A DNA stretch of 64,000 nucleotides from JAFMDF01 sp965277445 (GTDB lineage: Bacteria > Bacteroidota > Bacteroidia > Chitinophagales > Saprospiraceae): positions 496,001-560,000 of the forward strand of contig CBDICY010000050.1 of assembly GCA_965277445.1 (NCBI GenBank). The letters are read 5' to 3'. Position numbers and translations under genes: made by a program. Shown in pieces: positions 52,429 to 61,149 of this stretch. Numbering within the stretch: position 1 is the stretch's first letter; every line of letters begins with the position of its first letter. The notes below the pieces were generated by a model. The model searched no databases. It worked only from the letters and a program-made list of their open reading frames with translations, and was not told the origin of the DNA.

Positions 52429-52569
52429 TTACCCTTCTTTTGGATAAGTTCTTTTAATGCGTGCGTTCAAAGTCATTTCTTCAGAACTTAATGTTCCTTC
52501 TCTTCTTAAAACTTGATTTAAATTGTCCCCTACTTGGGTTAACTGTGTCTGATAAGTGATACTGTTCAT
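52429..52569 (-). CDS. Small 46-residue protein of unknown function
   Basis: A short ORF from ATG 52569 to TAA 52431-52429. The product begins MNSITYQTQLTQVGDNLNQ, continues with VLRREGTLSSEEMTLNARIK and ends RTYPKEG. Composition is balanced and helix-compatible, without repeats or hydrophobic segments. No clear promoter element is seen. It stands alone in a 1.5-kb stretch otherwise lacking genes. I do not recognise it, and coding status is moderately likely. Confidence 0.4.
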   Translation of the reverse strand: MNSITYQTQLTQVGDNLNQVLRREGTLSSEEMTLNARIKRTYPKEG

Positions 52570-52837
52570 CGGTGTTTGTAAATTTAAAATGTAAGTGGAT
52601 TATAATATAAAATATAAACGGTGGATGGTATACGGTTTGTTGTGAACGATGTTACCATCTCTACCTTATCTTAAAAACTGCTTTTTATAGGATAAAATAG
52701 CAATTATTATTTATTAGTTTTTATATCGAAATTTTCAGTTTATTAGGCGGCTAATTGCCTACTGTTTACTGCCTACTGAAATGTGTGTGTTTGTGTAGTT
52801 TCCCGCGATGTCAAGGTCAAAACAAAAATTAAAACAA

Positions 52838-52958
52838 CGGTCTGACAAAGAAACAAGCTCTTTTATTTTGAATACTTAAGGGTTTTTGAAATTTAAATCC
52901 GAACTTTTTCGTAATTTGATTTCTCCTCTAAGAGGATTTAAGTTTCTTAGCCAGACCG
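52838..52958 (-). ncRNA. Candidate structured RNA (about 120 nt)
   Basis: An outer stem of 17 bases (52838-52854 with 52942-52958) pairs at 15 positions: CGGTCTGACAAAGAAAC with GTTTCTTAGCCAGACCG. Inside it, on the minus strand, AAACTTAAATCC pairs with GGATTTAAATTT (11 of 12), and a TCCTCT/AGAGGA inverted repeat follows. An exact TAnnTTTG element lies 43 bases upstream on the minus strand. It is not a match to any RNA family I recognise. Confidence 0.4.
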
Positions 52959-53000
52959 CGTTGATCAGCTCATGCAATCTTTACAATCATTTTGATGATA

Positions 53001-53008
53001 CAAATATA
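53001..53008 (-). promoter_or_regulatory. -7 promoter element before the candidate RNA
   Basis: The minus strand reads TATATTTG, an exact TAnnTTTG match. No minus-strand protein gene follows within 400 bases, so it could drive the candidate structured RNA. Confidence 0.45.
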
Positions 53009-53274
53009 AGGGGTAATTAAGGATAGATTCCACTCGGTTGAAGTGAAATGGGAAAAGGATGGAGTGAAGTAGGTTTTTTCGTTTTTTAAGGCTTTGTAGC
53101 GTCCCAAAATGTTAATTAATAGCAAAACCATTATTAATAATAGGGGATATTCAACATCATTCACACAATAATTGTAACTTGTTCAACACTATACAGTTAT
53201 AATAAATAGAACTTTTAGACCCTTCTTTCAATAGCACAAACTACGCCCATTTATTAATCTCAAGATTCATTCAA

Positions 53275-55167
53275 ATGAAAAACATCCTTTCCATTCTATG
53301 CTTATTGACATCTTTCCAGGTCAGTTTTGCCAATAATCCTACGTATGCAGTAGGTAATATTCCAGATTCACTATTGGTAAACGCCAATGCGGTTGTTCGT
53401 TTGGCACAAGAGAAATTTATCGTGACGGATATTGGGCATGCCACAACTAAAGTAAAAACAGCTATCACGATCTTCAATAATAAAAGTAGTTATGAAGATT
53501 TACAAATTGCTTATGACCAGTTTAAGAAAATTGGAAAAATAAAGGCGCTAATTTATGATGCTAATGGGAATAAAATAAGGGAGATAAAAAAGAATGAGAT
53601 TAAAGACTATGCCGCTTTTGACGGGTTTTCCGTTTATAATGATAGCCGACTTAAACACATCGACTTTACCTATGGTAGTTATCCTTATACTATTGAATAT
53701 GAATATTCCATTGCGCACGATGGGTTAATGTACTATGCTTTTTGGCATCCACAGAATTATAAAACAAGTGTAGAAAATAGTATTTTTCAACTAACCTTAC
53801 CTACTACTTTAGATTTTCACTTCAAAGCCAAAAATATACAAACGACACCCAAAATCACCACCAATAATGGTCATCACACACATGCTTGGCAAATATCGAA
53901 TAGGGTCGTTGTTGCCAAAGAAGCCAATGCACCAAGCACTTATCAACCACTTCCTTTTTTATATGCTTTCCCCAATGAATTTGAAGTAGATGGCTATCGA
54001 GGTAGTATGGAAAACTGGCAATCGTATGGCCAATTTATGTATGCACTCAACAATAATAGAGATGAGCTTTCTCCCAAAATGGCAACGAAGGTAAAATCAT
54101 TAATTGCAAAGGCACAAACGGATGAAGAGAAAATTAATATTCTCTACGCTTATTTAAAAGAAAATATGCGTTATGTCAGCGTTCAATTAGGTATCGGTGG
54201 TTGGCAAACTTTTGATGCAACCTATGTGGAAGAAAATAAATATGGAGATTGCAAAGCATTGACGAATTTTATGAAAGGCATGTTAAAAACGGCAGGCATC
54301 AAAGCTTATGCTTCACTTATTCACAGAGGACCTTATAGTATTGCTATTGAATCCGATTTTACTGCCCCTTTATTTAATCACGTTATACTCCATATCCCTA
54401 AAGAAGATATTTGGCTAGAATGTACGAGTAATAGTAACCCCGTCAATTATTTGGGTGGAGATAATGAAGATCGACCTACCCTACTTATTACCGAAAAAGG
54501 AGGGGTGTTAACGAAGACACCTGCTATTACAAATAATATACAACAAGGCAAGACCCAGATTACCTTGCAAGAAAACGGTGGAGCAAAGGTTACTTGTAAC
54601 ACCAAATTTACTGGCAAATTACACGATTATTATCGCATGCTAATTGAGCAAGCATCACCAGAAGAACAAGAAAAATGGTTCATCAAAAATCAAGCTTTTC
54701 CTACGTTAGAAATTGAAAAACTTAACTTTTCAGCAGCTCCAGATAAACCAGAAGCTAGTTGTGTTTACAATATTCAAGTCAATAGATATGCCTCAAAAGC
54801 GGGGAAACGACTATTTGTGCCCCTTAATCTGGTTAATCCATTTTACCGTTCCTTACCCAAGGTAGATAATCGGCAGCAGCCCGTAGCGTTTAAGCAAGTT
54901 TATACCGATGAAGATGAAATTATTTTCCAATTACCTCCCAGTTATAAGGTGGAAAGTTTACCTAAAAACAAAGATACTATTACTTCTCCCTATGGTGAGT
55001 ATACGATAGAAATCATTGAAAAAAATGATACTATTATTTACAAAAGACTACTCAAATTAAACGCAGTTTCCATTCCAGCCGCTGAATATGAACAACTTAG
55101 AGCTTTTTATCAACAAATTGCTAAAATGGATAAGGCTAAATTAGTCTTGGTTCGACGGTCTGCTTAA
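53275..55167 (+). CDS. DUF3857 transglutaminase-like protein, catalytic residues mostly intact
   Basis: A 630-residue exported protein with a signal peptide of about 19 residues (QVSFA). Residues about 45-240 are the DUF3857 beta domain (IREIKKNEIKDYAAF, YTIEYEYSI). Residues about 270-400 are a transglutaminase core: YGDCKALTNFMKGML with C326, LFNHVILHIP with H369, and IWLECTS, where the third residue is Glu (E382) and not the usual Asp. A DUF3858-like C-terminal domain follows. The role is unknown, possibly periplasmic protein processing. A paralogue lies directly downstream. Confidence 0.88.
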   Translation: MKNILSILCLLTSFQVSFANNPTYAVGNIPDSLLVNANAVVRLAQEKFIVTDIGHATTKVKTAITIFNNKSSYEDLQIAYDQFKKIGKIKALIYDANGNKIREIKKNEIKDYAAFDGFSVYNDSRLKHIDFTYGSYPYTIEYEYSIAHDGLMYYAFWHPQNYKTSVENSIFQLTLPTTLDFHFKAKNIQTTPKITTNNGHHTHAWQISNRVVVAKEANAPSTYQPLPFLYAFPNEFEVDGYRGSMENWQSYGQFMYALNNNRDELSPKMATKVKSLIAKAQTDEEKINILYAYLKENMRYVSVQLGIGGWQTFDATYVEENKYGDCKALTNFMKGMLKTAGIKAYASLIHRGPYSIAIESDFTAPLFNHVILHIPKEDIWLECTSNSNPVNYLGGDNEDRPTLLITEKGGVLTKTPAITNNIQQGKTQITLQENGGAKVTCNTKFTGKLHDYYRMLIEQASPEEQEKWFIKNQAFPTLEIEKLNFSAAPDKPEASCVYNIQVNRYASKAGKRLFVPLNLVNPFYRSLPKVDNRQQPVAFKQVYTDEDEIIFQLPPSYKVESLPKNKDTITSPYGEYTIEIIEKNDTIIYKRLLKLNAVSIPAAEYEQLRAFYQQIAKMDKAKLVLVRRSA

Positions 55168-55266
55168 TATCTTACTTGACAGAACACTAGTTACTAAATT
55201 ACTTTTTCTACTCAAACAGATAACCCAAGCTACTTTAATTTATAGAACCATTAAATTATAAATCCA

Positions 55267-57303
55267 ATGAAACGTTTATTACTCTCTTTTACATTTTTGT
55301 TATGCTTATTTAGCTTTTCGTATGGTCAACAGAAAGTTAAATTTGGTAAAATTGATCAAGCCGATTTAGCTATGACTCGCTACGAAGCGGATACGAATGC
55401 CAAAGCGGTTATGCTCTATGATCAAGGGAATACAGAATTAGCCTATAATACTAGTGTTGGTTTTCAATATACTTTTGACAGGCATTTACGTATCAAAATC
55501 CTCAACAAAAACAGCTTAGATTTAGCCAACTTTAGTATTCCTCTCTATCGAAATAGTGATGGCAGAGAAAATGTCGTTAAATTTAATGCCATTACCTATA
55601 CCCTAGTCAATGGAAAGGTAGAAAAAAACGCTGTTAACAAAGGAGATTTACTCAATGAAAAAACTAGCGACAACTATTCTAAAGAAACGATTGCGATGCC
55701 CAAGGTACAAGTAGGGTCTATTATTGAAATTAAATACACCATGCGGTCTCCTTTTTACTGGAATTTACAGAACTGGCAATATCAGTATAAAATCCCTGTC
55801 CGTTATAGTGAATATCGTATCAATTATCCTGAATGGTTTAATTATAATGTCAAATTTAAAGGCTACGGTTTGCAATATATTCAAGCCTTAGACCTCAATC
55901 CCGATAATCAAAGTATTACCTTCAATTCTATCCAACGTTCAGGAAATTATGTGGTCAATTCCCAACATGTAACGGACAAAGTCGATTACAGAAGACTAAG
56001 ATACGGTTGGGTAGCTGAAAATATGCCTGCTTTCGTAGATGAAGCATACATTTCCTCTTTGGATAATTATTTGGTCAAGGTTAATTTTGAACTAAGTTCC
56101 ACTAATTTCCCTGGTAGTCCATTCAAATCTTACGTCACGAGTTGGTCAGCCATCGGTAAAACAGTATTAGGTGCAGATAATTTTGGGAAACAATTAACAA
56201 AAGGCAGGATTAAATTTTTAACCAATGAAGCTAAAACAATAACGGCGGCTACTTCAACGGCTGCTGAAAAAATCGCTGCTATTTATTACCATTTAAAAAA
56301 TAAAGTGGCATGGGATGGAGACAATGGCGTTTTCACGAGAGGCACTTTAAAAGATGCCTATAATAAAGGAAAAGGGAATGTAGCCGAAGTTAATCTACTT
56401 TTAGTAGCTATGTTGCGTCAGGCAGGTTTCTCGGCTGATCCTGTGTTATTAAGTACCAAAAAACATGGTTTCCTAAATCCAGCCTCCCCTTCTCTTTCTC
56501 AATTTAATTATGTGATTGCTAAAGTCAATTTTGGGGATGGTAAATCCGTTTTACTTGATGCGACACAAGCAGGATTACCTATTGATTTATTGCCTATTAG
56601 ATGTCTAAATGAGCAAGGATTAATTATTAATAATAATGGAATAGGCTGGGCCAATTTGACGCCTACTGGAAGAAGCACAATTTCCCAATCAATGATCTTA
56701 GCCTTAAATGAGGAGATGGAATGGACAGGTAATGTACGAACACGTTGTAAGGAATACGCAGCCAGCAGGATGCGTTATGCCTATCAAGCAGCCGAAAATG
56801 AAACGGCTTACCTCAATACCATCCTATCCGAAAATGATGGTTTAGACATTAATGAGTATAAAATAGAAGGGCTTGACAAAATAGGAAAAGGCGTTAAAGA
56901 AAACTATGAAGTAAACTTTGCCAATCAAGTGATGGATGGAGGTGATTTATTATATTTAAACCCTATGCTGACCTATGGTATTGCTGAAAATCCGTTTAAA
57001 TTAGCCGATAGAACCTATCCCATTGATTACTATATTCCTCAAAGTAGAACCTATGCTTTTCAGTATGAAATACCTGAAGGGTATGTGGTAGAAGAAATTC
57101 CAGAAAAAACAATAATTGCCTTGCCAGAAAAAGGAGGTCAATTTAGTTATTCTGTAAAAGTACAAGGAGGTAAAATTATGGTATTAAGCCAATTTAAAAT
57201 CAATAAGCATCTTTTTCTGCCTACAGAATATCAAGCCTTAAAAGAATTTTATGGTCTTATCGTCGCTAAACAAGCGGAGCAGATTGTTTTGAAAAAGGCT
57301 TAA
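55267..57303 (+). CDS. DUF3857 transglutaminase-like protein lacking the catalytic Cys and His
   Basis: A 678-residue exported paralogue with signal peptide MKRLLLSFTFLLCLFSFSYG. The DUF3857 domain spans about 50-250 (VQVGSIIEIKYTMRSPFYWN). In the transglutaminase-like core, KGKGNVAEVNLLLVAMLRQAG aligns with YGDCKALTNFMKGMLKTAG, placing V372 at the cysteine position. QFNYVIAKV places Y415 at the histidine position, while D431 (LLDATQ) keeps the acid. It therefore looks like a pseudo-enzyme. It follows the first paralogue by 99 bases in the same orientation. Confidence 0.88.
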   Translation: MKRLLLSFTFLLCLFSFSYGQQKVKFGKIDQADLAMTRYEADTNAKAVMLYDQGNTELAYNTSVGFQYTFDRHLRIKILNKNSLDLANFSIPLYRNSDGRENVVKFNAITYTLVNGKVEKNAVNKGDLLNEKTSDNYSKETIAMPKVQVGSIIEIKYTMRSPFYWNLQNWQYQYKIPVRYSEYRINYPEWFNYNVKFKGYGLQYIQALDLNPDNQSITFNSIQRSGNYVVNSQHVTDKVDYRRLRYGWVAENMPAFVDEAYISSLDNYLVKVNFELSSTNFPGSPFKSYVTSWSAIGKTVLGADNFGKQLTKGRIKFLTNEAKTITAATSTAAEKIAAIYYHLKNKVAWDGDNGVFTRGTLKDAYNKGKGNVAEVNLLLVAMLRQAGFSADPVLLSTKKHGFLNPASPSLSQFNYVIAKVNFGDGKSVLLDATQAGLPIDLLPIRCLNEQGLIINNNGIGWANLTPTGRSTISQSMILALNEEMEWTGNVRTRCKEYAASRMRYAYQAAENETAYLNTILSENDGLDINEYKIEGLDKIGKGVKENYEVNFANQVMDGGDLLYLNPMLTYGIAENPFKLADRTYPIDYYIPQSRTYAFQYEIPEGYVVEEIPEKTIIALPEKGGQFSYSVKVQGGKIMVLSQFKINKHLFLPTEYQALKEFYGLIVAKQAEQIVLKKA

Positions 57304-57313
57304 TCGTGAGGAA

Positions 57314-57364
57314 GTAGAAATGATGAGTTATAAATGATACACACCTATAACTCATCATTTCTAC
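57314..57364. terminator. Perfect 19-bp stem-loop after the DUF3857 pair
   Basis: GTAGAAATGATGAGTTATA (57314-57332) is the exact reverse complement of 57346-57364, with a 13-base loop. It starts 11 bases after the stop codon. There is no T-tract, so it may act as a 3' stabilising hairpin or be a repeat element with a GATGAGTTA core. Confidence 0.65.
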
Positions 57365-57449
57365 TACCTTATTTGAGTTTAAGTAACTGCTTTAACGTCG
57401 TAATTGGTCAATATCCGTTGTTTTTCTCCACTCCTATTTTGACATTTCT

Positions 57450-57457
57450 TATCTTTG
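57450..57457 (+). promoter_or_regulatory. -7 promoter element of the first repeat/PG-binding gene
   Basis: TATCTTTG matches TAnnTTTG and lies 49 bases upstream of the ATG at 57507. Confidence 0.6.
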
Positions 57458-57506
57458 TCATTAATTACCCTCTAACTATTAGCGAATTAATCTAAAAGTC
57501 TAAACT

Positions 57507-58466
57507 ATGAAATCTTTTTTCACTACCCTATTCTTATTGTGTATTGCGAGCACTTTTTTGATTGGACAAGTTGAGGATGATATACGATTCAATGACCTTC
57601 CACCCGATGCCGAATATGGTAAATGCTATGCAAAATGCAAAACCCCTGATATTTATGAGACCTTTACTAGAAAGGTACTAGTGGAGGAAGCATATGTAAA
57701 AACAACTCCTATTCCTGCGGTATATGAAGAAGTAGAAAAAGAAGTAATGGTGGCAGAAGGTGGCGTAAATTATAAAACCATTCCTGCTACTTATAAAACC
57801 ATTACGGAAAAAGAATTGGTGGAGGCAGAACAAACCATCGTCAATATCATTCCTGCTACTTACGAAACGCGTACTCGACAAATACTGGTTTCAGAAGAAA
57901 CGGGTAAATGGGTCAAGAAGAAAAAAGATCCTAACTGTTTTTCTGAGAATCCCGAAGATTGTTTGATTGCCTGTTACGAAAAAATTCCTGCCGTTTATAA
58001 AACCGAAACCTATGATGTCATGCTGACGCCAGAAAAAACAGTAGAGAAAATTATTCCTGCCGTTTATAAAACCATTACTAAAGAAGTAGTAGATACACCA
58101 GAAAAGATAGTAGAAATGCCCTATGATCCGATTTATAAAACCATCAAAGAAAAGGTAATGGTTAGTACTGAAACGGTAAAAGAAGAAACGATTCCTGCTG
58201 TTTATAAAGAAGTCACCGAAAAAAAGCTAGCCAAGAAAGGGGACTATACCTTTTGGACAGAAATTCTTTGTGCGAATAAAACTTCTGCTTCTACTATTCG
58301 AAAATTGCAGCGTGCGCTAAGGGCAGAAGGTTATAGTATTGGTGCTGTTGATGGCGTGTTGGGTACTCGAACGCAGGTCTCGCTGAAGCAATTTCAAATT
58401 GATAATGAATTACCTATTGGTAATTTAAATATGGAAACGTTGAAAGCATTGGGGATTCCCCATTAA
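57507..58466 (+). CDS. 23-residue-repeat protein with peptidoglycan-binding domain
   Basis: A 319-residue exported protein (signal peptide about 1-20). An N-terminal KCYAKCKTPDIYET segment is followed by seven IPAVYKT-type units. Their starts (69, 92, 115, 160, 183, 206, 229) are exactly 23 residues apart, except for one break that contains the cysteine-rich DPNCFSENPEDCLIACYE insert. Residues 262-317 form a PG_binding_1 domain (TIRKLQRALRAEGYSIGAVDGVLG, TQVSLKQFQIDN). Similar VPAxY repeats occur in OmpA-like envelope proteins of the phylum. It probably bridges envelope components. A paralogue follows. Confidence 0.82.
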   Translation: MKSFFTTLFLLCIASTFLIGQVEDDIRFNDLPPDAEYGKCYAKCKTPDIYETFTRKVLVEEAYVKTTPIPAVYEEVEKEVMVAEGGVNYKTIPATYKTITEKELVEAEQTIVNIIPATYETRTRQILVSEETGKWVKKKKDPNCFSENPEDCLIACYEKIPAVYKTETYDVMLTPEKTVEKIIPAVYKTITKEVVDTPEKIVEMPYDPIYKTIKEKVMVSTETVKEETIPAVYKEVTEKKLAKKGDYTFWTEILCANKTSASTIRKLQRALRAEGYSIGAVDGVLGTRTQVSLKQFQIDNELPIGNLNMETLKALGIPH

Positions 58467-58876
58467 CGCCAAAATTTCATTTTGGCTTAAAAGATATATA
58501 TAATTGAATTCCTTGACAAATTTATCGAAATGATTGACATTTTTTTAATTTTTAAATTCAAAATGTAAAAGTGAATTATCTAGTATAATCAATTGGTTAT
58601 CAAATAAATATTCGATGCTGCTTACTTTTAAATTTTAGATTGAAAAGCTGTCAATTTTTTCGAAGATGAAAATTAAATATTTCTAAAACTATACAATATA
58701 TCCGTTGCTCTTCATTTAGTAACGGATTTTTTTTTTGAGCTACCATACACTATCTTCTTTTACTTTCTCCTACCTAAAAAAAAACTAAAAAATAAAATTT
58801 GTGACTTGGTAAAAATAGTGTCGTCAGAAGACCATACAAATACTATTTTTTAATTCAACAAACAAATCAACAATCT
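58467..58876. other. Intergenic region between paralogous repeat genes
   Basis: It contains only the terminator at 58700-58736. No ORF is supported. The promoter of the second paralogue must lie in its last 140 bases, but I see no exact TAnnTTTG match. Confidence 0.5.
58700..58736 (+). terminator. Intrinsic terminator
   Basis: ATCCGTT (58700-58706) pairs with AACGGAT (58721-58727) around a 14-base loop, followed by a run of ten T. It lies 234 bases downstream of the first repeat gene, which implies a long 3' untranslated region or another short transcript. Confidence 0.75.
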
Positions 58877-59845
58877 ATGAAGTTTTTTACTACACTCGGA
58901 GCATTAGCCTTGGCTCTATTTTTCACTACTACTATCTTGGCTCAAACAGACCAAGACATCCCTTTTAGTGATTTACCTCCAACCGATGAATTTGGTAAAT
59001 GTTATGCTAAATGTAAAGCAGCGGATGTTTATGAAACGATCAGTCAGCAGGTTTTAGTAAAAGAAGCTTCTACTTCTTTAAAGAAGGTAGCGGCTGTTTA
59101 TGAAAAAGGTACAGAAACCGTTTTAATTAAGGAAGGTAGAACAGATTACAAAATAATTCCTGCTACTTACACCTCTGTTACGGAGCGAGTAATGATTCAA
59201 CCAGAACAAAAAAGAGTTAGAACTATTCCTGCTAAATACAGAACAGAAACTAGAAGTGTATTAGTCTCAGAAGCAAGAGGTCAATGGGTAAAGAAGAAAA
59301 AAGATCCTAATTGTTTTTCTGACAATCCAGAAGATTGCTATATTGCTTGTTACGAAGAAGTGCCTGCTAAATACAGAAACGAAAAGTACCAAGTTTTAGA
59401 TCGTGCTGCTAGTACTACGGAAGAAGTAATTCCTGCTAAATACCAAACAGTTACTAAAAGAGTAATTAAGGAACCAGCAAGAGTGGTGGAAGTACCTGTA
59501 GATGCAGTTTATAAAAAAATTAGCACTAAAAGCTTAGTTAGCCCAGAGGCTGTAACAGAAGTTGTTATTCCTGCTGTTTATAAAACAGTTAACGAAAGAA
59601 GATTGGTAAAAAAAGGTGGTTACTCTGTTTGGACAGAAATCCTTTGTGCTAATAAAACATCTAGTTCAACAGTTAGAGGTGTACAAAAAGCATTGCAAGA
59701 GAAAGGATATAATGTAGGCGCTATTGATGGCGTAATGGGTGTACAAACACAAACTGCGTTAAAGCAATTCCAAACAGATAACAACTTACCTATCGGTAAC
59801 TTTAACTTGGAAACGTTAAAAGCATTGGGTGTTAATTATAACTAA
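58877..59845 (+). CDS. 23-residue-repeat protein with peptidoglycan-binding domain (paralogue)
   Basis: A 322-residue exported protein with a signal peptide ending in LAQ (about residue 23). It has the same layout as its neighbour: KCYAKCKAADVYET, repeat units at 71, 94, 117, 162, 185, 208 and 231 with a 23-residue period, the cysteine insert DPNCFSDNPEDCYIACYE, and a C-terminal PG_binding_1 domain (VQKALQEKGYNVGAIDGVMG, TQTALKQFQTDN). Its repeats favour IPAKY over IPAVY. The pair arose by tandem duplication and has diverged. Confidence 0.82.
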   Translation: MKFFTTLGALALALFFTTTILAQTDQDIPFSDLPPTDEFGKCYAKCKAADVYETISQQVLVKEASTSLKKVAAVYEKGTETVLIKEGRTDYKIIPATYTSVTERVMIQPEQKRVRTIPAKYRTETRSVLVSEARGQWVKKKKDPNCFSDNPEDCYIACYEEVPAKYRNEKYQVLDRAASTTEEVIPAKYQTVTKRVIKEPARVVEVPVDAVYKKISTKSLVSPEAVTEVVIPAVYKTVNERRLVKKGGYSVWTEILCANKTSSSTVRGVQKALQEKGYNVGAIDGVMGVQTQTALKQFQTDNNLPIGNFNLETLKALGVNYN

Positions 59846-60109
59846 AATTCAAAAAATATAGCATCATTCTCACTTGTAGTCGAGAATAAAATAACAAAAA
59901 TATAGATTTAAACAGTTTAATTGATGGAAGTATTATCCATATAAATTTGTTTTTATCTCTATTTTTTATGCACCACACACTGTTTTCAAGCAGTTAATTA
60001 ATATTCAAAATTTAGTAATTTCTACTAATTTTTCAACTATTTATTTTTTTGAAAATAAATCCAACTTTCCTATAATTTTTAAGTATTAATTCACTATCTT
60101 GTGACAAAC

Positions 60110-60251
60110 AGCATTTTAGTTAACATTTGTTAACTCTATTATAAAAAAATGAGGAGGCTTAGGCATGAGGAGGGTCATTTTATGACTTTTGCCGAGTCGA
60201 ACCTTACACGTGGTTTTGAAGCGAAGGGATTTATTTCCTTTCGCTTTTTTT
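60110..60251 (+). ncRNA. Candidate short transcript ending at a terminator
   Basis: A near-consensus -7 element (TATCTTG at 60095-60101) is followed by a perfect AGTTAAC/GTTAACT hairpin, a purine-rich GAGGAGGCTTAGGCATGAGGAGGG segment is summarised here only by its repeated GAGGAGG cores, and an intrinsic terminator ends the stretch just before the lipoprotein gene. It could be a small RNA or an attenuated leader. Confidence 0.3.
60219..60251 (+). terminator. Intrinsic terminator upstream of the coiled-coil lipoprotein
   Basis: AAGCGAAGG (60219-60227) pairs with CCTTTCGCTT (60237-60246) with one bulge, followed by seven T. It lies 59 bases before the ATG at 60310. Confidence 0.7.
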
Positions 60252-60309
60252 GTGTCTTGAAACTACTTATTTTTGCACCAATCATTTTCAATTATATAAA
60301 CTACCGCTT

Positions 60310-60930
60310 ATGAAAAATCTATGCTTTTTATTATTAATGGCTACTATCATACTTCCTGCTTGTAAACAAAATACCACAAAAAATGCCATGAAGCATGGCG
60401 AACGCCTTAAAGCTTCTATCAATTCTTTTGAAGACAATAGACAAAAGCTATCCGTAAAATTGGTCTCTAGCTTAGAAACAGCAGAACAAAAACTAACCGA
60501 AGAAGATCCTGATTTACCTAAGGTATCTAAGGATTTTGAAAAAGAATGGAATGGCATTCAAAAAAGATACAAAGGCTTTAAGAGTGATTTTGAAAAAGTG
60601 GGCACTACTTCTAAAGACTACTTTGCCAAATTAGACGAGTTGGTGAATAACATCAATAAGGAATCACTACGTAATGCAGAATTGGCTAAAAATGAAGTTT
60701 TGCGCCAAAAATGGGATAAATCTTACCAAGAAGCGGCAGTAAGTATAGAAAAAGTAACCCAAGTTTTAGAGGCGGGTAATGATTTCCACATGGTTTTAGT
60801 CGCTAGCTCTATTCGTCAGAAACTAGAGCAAAATGTAGGTGAATTAAACCTAATTGCTGCACAAGCAAAAGAATTACTTGCAGATTTGGAAGCTTTTACA
60901 ATGGCTGGACGAGAATTGGTAGAGGGCTAA
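60310..60930 (+). CDS. Coiled-coil lipoprotein
   Basis: The ORF is open from 60250, but the ATG at 60310 begins MKNLCFLLLMATIILPAC, a clear lipoprotein signal. The mature protein of about 188 residues is almost entirely helical and charged (FEDNRQKLSVKLVSSLETAEQKL, FEKEWNGIQKRYKGFKSDFEKV, LRQKWDKSYQEAAVSIEKVTQVLEAG), with heptad-like patterning. The layout resembles DUF2959-type coiled-coil lipoproteins, but I am not certain of the family. A terminator follows 66 bases downstream. Confidence 0.7.
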   Translation: MKNLCFLLLMATIILPACKQNTTKNAMKHGERLKASINSFEDNRQKLSVKLVSSLETAEQKLTEEDPDLPKVSKDFEKEWNGIQKRYKGFKSDFEKVGTTSKDYFAKLDELVNNINKESLRNAELAKNEVLRQKWDKSYQEAAVSIEKVTQVLEAGNDFHMVLVASSIRQKLEQNVGELNLIAAQAKELLADLEAFTMAGRELVEG

Positions 60931-60996
60931 AATGTTGATAGATTCTTAAAGATTTAGGCTTTTAACGTTCTTAGTATTAACAAATAGTAAATCTTG

Positions 60997-61034
60997 AAAA
61001 AGGATTTTTAGGCGCTACCTAAAAGTCCTTTTTT
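60997..61034 (+). terminator. Intrinsic terminator after the coiled-coil lipoprotein
   Basis: AAAAGGATTTTTAGG (60998-61012) pairs with CCTAAAAGTCCTTTT (61018-61032) with one wobble position and a 5-base loop, ending in a T-run. Confidence 0.85.
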
Positions 61035-61149
61035 GGTTTAAAAAATGATTGACAAAAAACATATTTTATTTTTTAACAATATTTGTTTTAAAATATTTTA
61101 TATTAAAATAAAATTATTTTACATTTACGCTATATTCATGGGATATAAT

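Larger units (their letters stand above)
52570..53274. other. Intergenic region with candidate structured RNA
   Basis: No convincing protein gene is visible. The main structure is the nested stem at 52838-52958, with a -7 promoter element on the minus strand at 53001-53008. The promoter of the DUF3857 gene at 53275 must also lie here. Confidence 0.45.
59846..60309. other. Intergenic region with possible small transcript
   Basis: It includes a weak stem ATTCTC/GAGAAT (59866-59887), a hairpin AGTTAAC/GTTAACT (60118-60135) and the terminator at 60219-60251. No protein gene is supported. Confidence 0.4.

Noticed and set aside
52970..53164. Minus-strand ORF of 64 codons
   Set aside because: AT-rich with no domain, and it overlaps the promoter element of the candidate RNA.
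60196..60220. Possible tRNA-like GAGTCGAACCTT segment
   Set aside because: No acceptor stem, anticodon loop or T-loop of correct spacing can be formed around it.
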